Positions 59,222-64,000 of a DNA stretch of 64,000 nucleotides are shown piece by piece. Under the pieces are notes generated by a model. That model did no database searches. It was not told where the DNA came from and saw nothing but the letters and a program-made list of their open reading frames with translations. Source of the DNA: Capronia americana (lineage: Eukaryota > Ascomycota > Eurotiomycetes > Chaetothyriales > Herpotrichiellaceae); NCBI GenBank assembly GCA_016110215.1, contig JADWQD010000002.1, positions 2,604,001 to 2,668,000 on the forward strand, written 5' to 3'. The position numbers and the translations under genes were made by a program. The number at the start of each line of letters is the position of its first letter. The first letter of the stretch is position 1.

Positions 59222-60178
59222 ATGACAAGAATCCCGGTGTACGTGGTGGGCGATTACCACGAAGCGGCGCTTGATCGCCTACGCGCCACCTCCACCGTGC
59301 AGCCGGTGTTCAACAATGATCCGGCGAAAGAGGAATGGCCGCAGAAAGCTGTCGGCCTTCTCATCCGTTGGGACACATTCCTTGGGGAGGCCGAGTTCAG
59401 TAAAGCCACCAACTTGAAGGTGGTCGTCAAGCAGGGGGTTGGCGTTGATAACATTGACCTAGAGGCCGCTAAAAGGCATGGTGTGCAGGTGTACAACACA
59501 CCCGCGGTAAACAGTGAGGCTGTGGCTGAGTTATCACTCACCCTAGCACTGGCTCTGGCACGCCGAGTCTGCGTCATGGACAGAGCCATCCGCCGAGGGG
59601 AGAAGCTGATACGTTCGCAATGGTTTTCCAAATCTCTGTACCAGAAGACAGTCGGGCTCGTGGGCATGGGTAATATTGGGCGAGAATTGGCCATCAAATG
59701 GCGTTCGGCGATGGACGCGCATCTGGTGGCATTTGATCCTTACTTTCCCGAGGACGGCTGGTCCAACATCACCCACACCCGAGTCCAAAGTTTGGAAGAG
59801 CTTTTGAAGGTATCCGACGTGGTGACGATACAGGTACCGTTGAATGAGGGAACGCGTGGCCTGCTCGGCGACAAGGAGCTCGCGCTGATGAAGGATCAGT
59901 CCATCCTAATCAACACGGCCCGAGGAGGAATCGTGGATGAGTCTGCTCTTCTCCGAGCGGTGACGGCGAAGAAGTTTTGGGGAGTAGGCCTGGATGCTAT
60001 GAACGTGGAGCCACCGACGCTGGACGCCTACGAGGAGCTGTTGAAGCACGAAAACGTTCTTATGACGCCTCACGTTGGGGGCGACACATTCGAGACGCAG
60101 GTCCGGAGTGGCATTGTAGCTGTTGAGACACTGCTGTCCGCGCTGGGCGGAGGCCAACCACACGGAAGACAGGCATAA
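59222..60178 (+). CDS. D-isomer-specific 2-hydroxyacid dehydrogenase (phosphoglycerate dehydrogenase-like)
   Basis: NAD(P)-dependent oxidoreductase of 318 aa, single exon, start ATG at 59222 (MTRIPVYVVGDYHEAALDRL). It interconverts a 2-oxoacid and a D-2-hydroxyacid. The substrate-binding part holds VVKQGVGVDNIDLEAAKRHG and NTPAVNSEAVAELSL. The Rossmann motif is GLVGMGNIGRE (~residue 146). Catalytic residues are in place: Arg in INTARGGIVDE, Glu in DAMNVEPP (usually DVFENEPP) and His in TPHVGGDT. It lacks the long C-terminal ACT region of serine-pathway phosphoglycerate dehydrogenases, so it is a short catabolic-type enzyme. It neighbours an aldolase, regulator and permease. Confidence 0.92.
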   Translation: MTRIPVYVVGDYHEAALDRLRATSTVQPVFNNDPAKEEWPQKAVGLLIRWDTFLGEAEFSKATNLKVVVKQGVGVDNIDLEAAKRHGVQVYNTPAVNSEAVAELSLTLALALARRVCVMDRAIRRGEKLIRSQWFSKSLYQKTVGLVGMGNIGRELAIKWRSAMDAHLVAFDPYFPEDGWSNITHTRVQSLEELLKVSDVVTIQVPLNEGTRGLLGDKELALMKDQSILINTARGGIVDESALLRAVTAKKFWGVGLDAMNVEPPTLDAYEELLKHENVLMTPHVGGDTFETQVRSGIVAVETLLSALGGGQPHGRQA

Positions 60179-60728
60179 TCGTGATCGTGTCCCGAGGGTC
60201 CCCTTGATACTATATATACCTACCTAGATGGCTGGGGACGCGTGAGGATGACGAGATTCATTGCAGGAAAGTCCTCGGTTGCGCAGATCACGATAGGTAC
60301 TTAACAGGTGTAACAGGTCCTCGAGGTCCTTCGTCCGGGCTTTAGGCACGCGGATCATCACGTGACTATTAAACCCTGCGGGGTGTGTCCCAGATTTAGC
60401 GCCTTGGCAGAGAGGACGTCTTGCTACAGTTATCATTGTCTATATAGTGCTGCAGTCCGGCACCCTCACTTTTATCCTAGTGGGATCACCCCTCGGTCGC
60501 AGAAGTCTACATATGGAGGTATATTTCCCTCCGTACGGAGTGACGGTCTGATGATCTTGGTGTCTCCATGGTTCCACTTTGTTGGTCAAGCAAAGGCCAG
60601 TTTCCTTTGAGACCTGTGGTTTCCCGCTTTATGGTCCGAGCTGCCACGTGCGTCGGACTACGCAGATTCGCTATTTCCTGGCAACTTGGGAGCTCAGTAC
60701 CATATGTCGATAGATACGCTGCGTCAGC
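60179..60728. promoter_or_regulatory. Upstream region of the Zn2Cys6 regulator gene
   Basis: 550 bp after the dehydrogenase stop. A palindrome CCGTACGG at ~60532 is a conceivable binding site for a Zn2Cys6 dimer (inverted CCG/CGG), but this is only suggestive. Confidence 0.35.
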
Positions 60729-63183
60729 ATGTCGTCTCAACATCTTCTCAGGCCAGCAAGGAGCAAGATCGTCAACGCGTGAGTGTCTCCAAGGGTTGAC
60801 CTCCGATCGTGACATTAACGGGCAGCAGCTGTCTCGGGTGCAGACAACGGAAAGTAAGGTGTTCAGGCGATGTCCCGTGTACTCAATGTGTCAGGCATCG
60901 GCGGGAATGCGTTTTCAGCCGGGCAGAGAGACGCATTTTGGTGTCGGAAAGGTTGGTCTCGACGACGGCAACCGACGGTTTGACCTACCGACTAACTCAA
61001 GATCGAAGACACTTCCGACAACTTCAACGACTTGCTGAGCCGTCGAATCATAATGTCTCCCACAATCCAAGTGAATCCCAACGGGACGAGCAAGATGTCT
61101 GCACACCGCGAACGAATGTCACCCTTGCAGATCCCGAACCTTATGACCACGAATTTCCAACGCAGGTTGAAGAGCCGCACAAACAAGCATGTAAGTTTTA
61201 CGTTCCAAAGATGACAACCAATTGAAGTGAGCTGATCTTGAATAGTCAAGCCTCTCGAACCCTCTGTATGGGGATTGATCCAGGATATCAAGCGTATCTT
61301 GCAGCATGCCTCTGATGGTCGACCCCATTTCTCGGACACTGACGCGACGCCCTATTATCCATCCATGAATGCGGGCGAATTTCAGCGGACAGATACCGTC
61401 GCTGTGGAACTGCCGCCAACACGGGAGATTGCCTACTTTGCCCAGGTCGCCAATTTTCACCTGAACGCCAATTACTTCTTCTTCAATCTCGACTACTTCC
61501 TGAAGAAGATCGACCAAAACGCCCATGTCTCTGACTCGGTCGATTTCGTTCTTACCAAAGCGAGTCTGTTGCTGGTGGTCGCACTGGGAAAGCTTTTCTT
61601 GGGGGTTGGGCACACGCCTTCGGCACCACCAGGCGCACGGGAATTCTCCCTGGCTGCACAGATACTCCCGTCCAACCTTGCTATGACTCAAAGTTTGCCG
61701 GACGCTCTGGAAAGTCTCTGTCTTGCGGCAATGTATGCTCACATCGCGGCCATTCATGATGCGGCCTATACCTACGTAAGTAGAGACCTGCCTTACGACA
61801 ACGGAACAATGCTGACTGCGTCGACAAAGGTAGGACAAGCGGTTAGACTCTCTCGCTTAAGCGGAAGTGATCGGGCCAACATGCGACCACCAGAAGCAAG
61901 ACATGCCGAGAGAGATATCTGTCTGCTAGGACTTACAGCCCGCATCCTAGACCAGAGAATTTCGGCAACGGTCAGATATCCTGCTGACTATCACGAACGG
62001 AGCAGACACGATTCATTCCTTGGGCCACCAACACCGGGCGATGATCCTCTATGGATTTCAATGCGCATCAACGCGTCGATCGCCCACCATCTAAGCAAAA
62101 TCACATTGCGTGAGTTGCAAAGCACACCACTGTCGCATTCAACCTGACCACGTGTAACAGACCCGCCAGACAGAGATGACATTAGCACGACAAATTCTGC
62201 GCTGACGCAAGATATCACTAGCAAGCTTGTGGTTCTCCAAGAGACTGGTTTGAGACTTCACGATTCGCAGTTACGACTGTATCACGATTCATCCGCGAGC
62301 ACAATTTCGCAGTCTGCTGCTACTTTACACCTCTACTACTATCACGTGAGTAAGGGCCCCCTGTTCTCCTCAGGACCTTTTCACATTGTCCCTAATAGTG
62401 CATCATGTTGGCTGTTCAACCTGTGCTTTTATGCTTTGCGCGGGCAGGCCTTAATCGAAGGAGCGCTTTTGCAGCCGCAGACCCCTGCTTGGATCCAATG
62501 ACAAATATCTTGAGGACCGGCTGTAGGGCAGCCCGTTATACCCTGAGCATCATTTCCGCTCTACATGCCCAAAATCTCTTGGGTACGTCCTCCGGTGGGG
62601 ACGGAGCAAAGCTTTTCTGACCCCCGTAGTGTCCTTCTCATTTTTTCACTTAGAAGTCACGACGCTTGCTACTCTTTCCCTCATCCTGCTGGGTATCTGC
62701 GACTCGGCCATTCGTGACAGTCCGTTCTTTCAGATTGCAGATGAAGTACTAGAAGACATGGCCCGAAAAGGAAACACGCTCTCTACGTTATTCCGGAAGG
62801 ATCTTGCCACGATTCACAGGCTGGCTGTCAACACATGCCCGCGACGAGAAGAGTATGCCATTCGGCATATCGGAACATTCAGCCTGGTCCGCGACGGACC
62901 GTCACTCGACGAGGCCATTGTGGAAGTCATGGAGCCAAATTCACTCAACCCGCATGCCAATCCATCTAGTCTGGACACGTCTCAAAGCACAAGAATGGGT
63001 TATGACACCACGTTTAATAGCATCGGGCATACAGGAAACACTCGCGGCCCTCAAATATACGGAACTGCTGACCCTGATGGGCTGGTGCTGCCTAGCGATG
63101 GAGCTTCTAACCCCTTTCTCGCCATGGACGAGGACTTTGATTTCGACATTGTGGACTTACAGTGGCTTGATTCAGTGCAATGA
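60729..63183 (+). CDS. Zn2Cys6 fungal transcription factor
   Basis: Nuclear regulator of 733 aa. Exons are 60729-60778, 60826-61190, 61246-62109, 62161-62345, 62399-62582 and 62630-63183; introns are 47-55 nt. A six-cysteine binuclear zinc cluster lies at residues ~18-47: C-LG-C-RQRKVR-C-SGDVP-C-TQ-C-VRHRRE-C. The start ATG at 60729 is chosen because it gives the phase needed to splice onto the cluster. The nearby ATG at 60704 does not fit. The first acceptor could lie at 60825 or 60828. The middle region resembles the fungal-specific TF domain (LYYYHCIMLAVQPVLLCFAR after splicing, ALESLCLAAMYAHIAAIHDA). The C-terminal end is acidic (FLAMDEDFDFDIVDLQWLD), like an activation domain. It probably controls the adjacent permease, dehydrogenase and aldolase. 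Confidence 0.87.
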
Positions 63184-63316
63184 ATTTCTCGGGTTGACCA
63201 CATGGCGCCGCCTACCGATCTGGCTGGACTTCTATCGCAAGGGGAGCCAACGCATGTGCTTGGATACGACTATACGGTACGGCATTAGGGGAGTGTGACC
63301 AAGAGAATCGAGAGAG

Positions 63317-64000
63317 TCAATCTTGAGTATGAACGCCCATGTCCCGAAGCTGTGAAGCGTTTCTATTCATACCCATTGCCAGGAGGCCAACATCCAGATG
63401 ACCCCAGACATACCTCGCCCCAAGATCCCGCACCATGGCCTTGTAGATATCTGGGCGCGAGTACATTCCGGCCAGGCCGAAAATCTTGTCCGCATTTCGC
63501 GCGGCACGAGCGATGGTGGCCGCTGCTTGTTGGAAATTGGGATGTTCCCATTCGCTAAGGATGCCGAGCTCGAGAGAGAGATCGTTTGCACCGAGTAGCA
63601 GGACGTCGACGCCGTCAACAGCGGCGATCGCATCGATGTTCTGAAGGCACTCAAGTGTCTCTACCATGACTATGACCGTGGACCCTTGACTGTCGAGCTG
63701 TCTCATGAGTTCCTTGGGAGCAGTTCGTTGGTAGTCGAATTGCGGCAGAGCAGCCGTCAATGAGCGTTTGCCTCTTGGGGGAAACTTGGTGGAGCGAACA
63801 GCAGCTCTGGTCTCTTCTGCCTGCCCGTCAGAAGATTGATGGCAAAGGGTCTTCGAGCACGCGGAAAGTAAAGTCTTGACCGGTTCCGTCTACTCACCGA
63901 CGGTGTTGATGTGGGGGAAGACAATCCCCAGAGCACCCCCATCCAAGACTCTCTGCACGTACCCACTGCCACACTCGGCTGGTACTCGCACAAAGGGCGT
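63317..64000 (-). CDS. HpcH/HpaI aldolase/citrate lyase family protein, N-terminus outside window
   Basis: Class II (metal-dependent) aldolase of the HpcH/HpaI family, which splits or forms 2-oxo-hydroxyacids with release of pyruvate. Visible exons 63898-64000 (open at the right edge) and 63317-63816 flank an 81-nt intron (GTGAGT...GGCAG). Splicing gives FPHINTVEETRAAVRSTKFP. Family motifs: PFVRVPAECG (substrate/phosphate Arg), the metal-ligand Glu in VMVETLECLQNID, and the Asp in DVLLLGANDLSLELG. About 200 aa are visible; full-length members are ~260-300 aa. With the dehydrogenase and permease it suggests breakdown of a sugar acid or aromatic meta-cleavage product; the substrate is not determinable. 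Confidence 0.9.

Noticed and set aside
1..64000. tRNA or rRNA genes
   Set aside because: I looked by eye for B-box-like GGTTCGANNCC and cloverleaf arms on both strands and found none convincing; a tRNAscan run would settle it.

Overview
The window is genomic DNA of a filamentous ascomycete (Pezizomycotina). Genes are split by short introns of about 47-90 nt with GT...AG ends and CTAAC/CTGAC-like branch sites. The gene content (dynactin p150, Rax2, an NB-ARC/TPR STAND protein, a CYP52-like P450, Zn2Cys6 regulator, allantoate-permease-type MFS) and a heavily RIP-mutated repeat island also fit. The class cannot be fixed from sequence alone; Eurotiomycetes is a guess.

Layout. 1-10.0 kb: three minus-strand housekeeping genes, dynactin p150 (3' part cut by the window edge), a multi-KH RNA-binding protein (6 exons) and an Atos/FAM214-like protein. 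10.0-13.5 kb: gene-poor, with a multiply frameshifted relic of a D-2-hydroxyacid dehydrogenase. 13.5-19.5 kb: a CYP52-like P450 and a fungal NLR-like protein, divergently transcribed. 19.9-27.6 kb: plus-strand FYV7-like rRNA-processing factor, an unknown 265-aa protein, Arp4 and a LaeA-type methyltransferase. 27.6-31.9 kb: 4.25 kb between convergent genes with no recognisable gene but several microsatellites. 31.9-35.6 kb: Rax2 polarity marker (minus).

36.3-56.3 kb is a 20-kb AT-rich RIP island, resolved here as nested retrotransposons. An outer minus-strand Ty3/gypsy chromovirus (36705-56460, 420-bp LTRs, 5-bp target duplication) was interrupted by two plus-strand copies of a second chromovirus family (40510-46642 and 48508-54640). 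Both copies have 364-bp LTRs, equal internal length and their own 5-bp target duplications. One sits in the outer RT domain and the other between outer gag and pol. All coding capacity is destroyed by C:G to T:A transitions. The island ends abruptly inside the right outer LTR, whose distal 178 bp are not mutated. An antisense reading frame lies between the outer integrase/chromodomain and its 3' LTR.

56.7-64.0 kb: a compact catabolic-looking group beside the island. It holds an anion:cation-symporter-type MFS permease (minus), a D-2-hydroxyacid dehydrogenase (plus, divergent from the permease), a Zn2Cys6 transcription factor (plus) and an HpcH/HpaI-family aldolase (minus, cut by the window edge). 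Together they suggest uptake and breakdown of a hydroxy- or sugar acid under a local regulator; the substrate cannot be read from the sequence.
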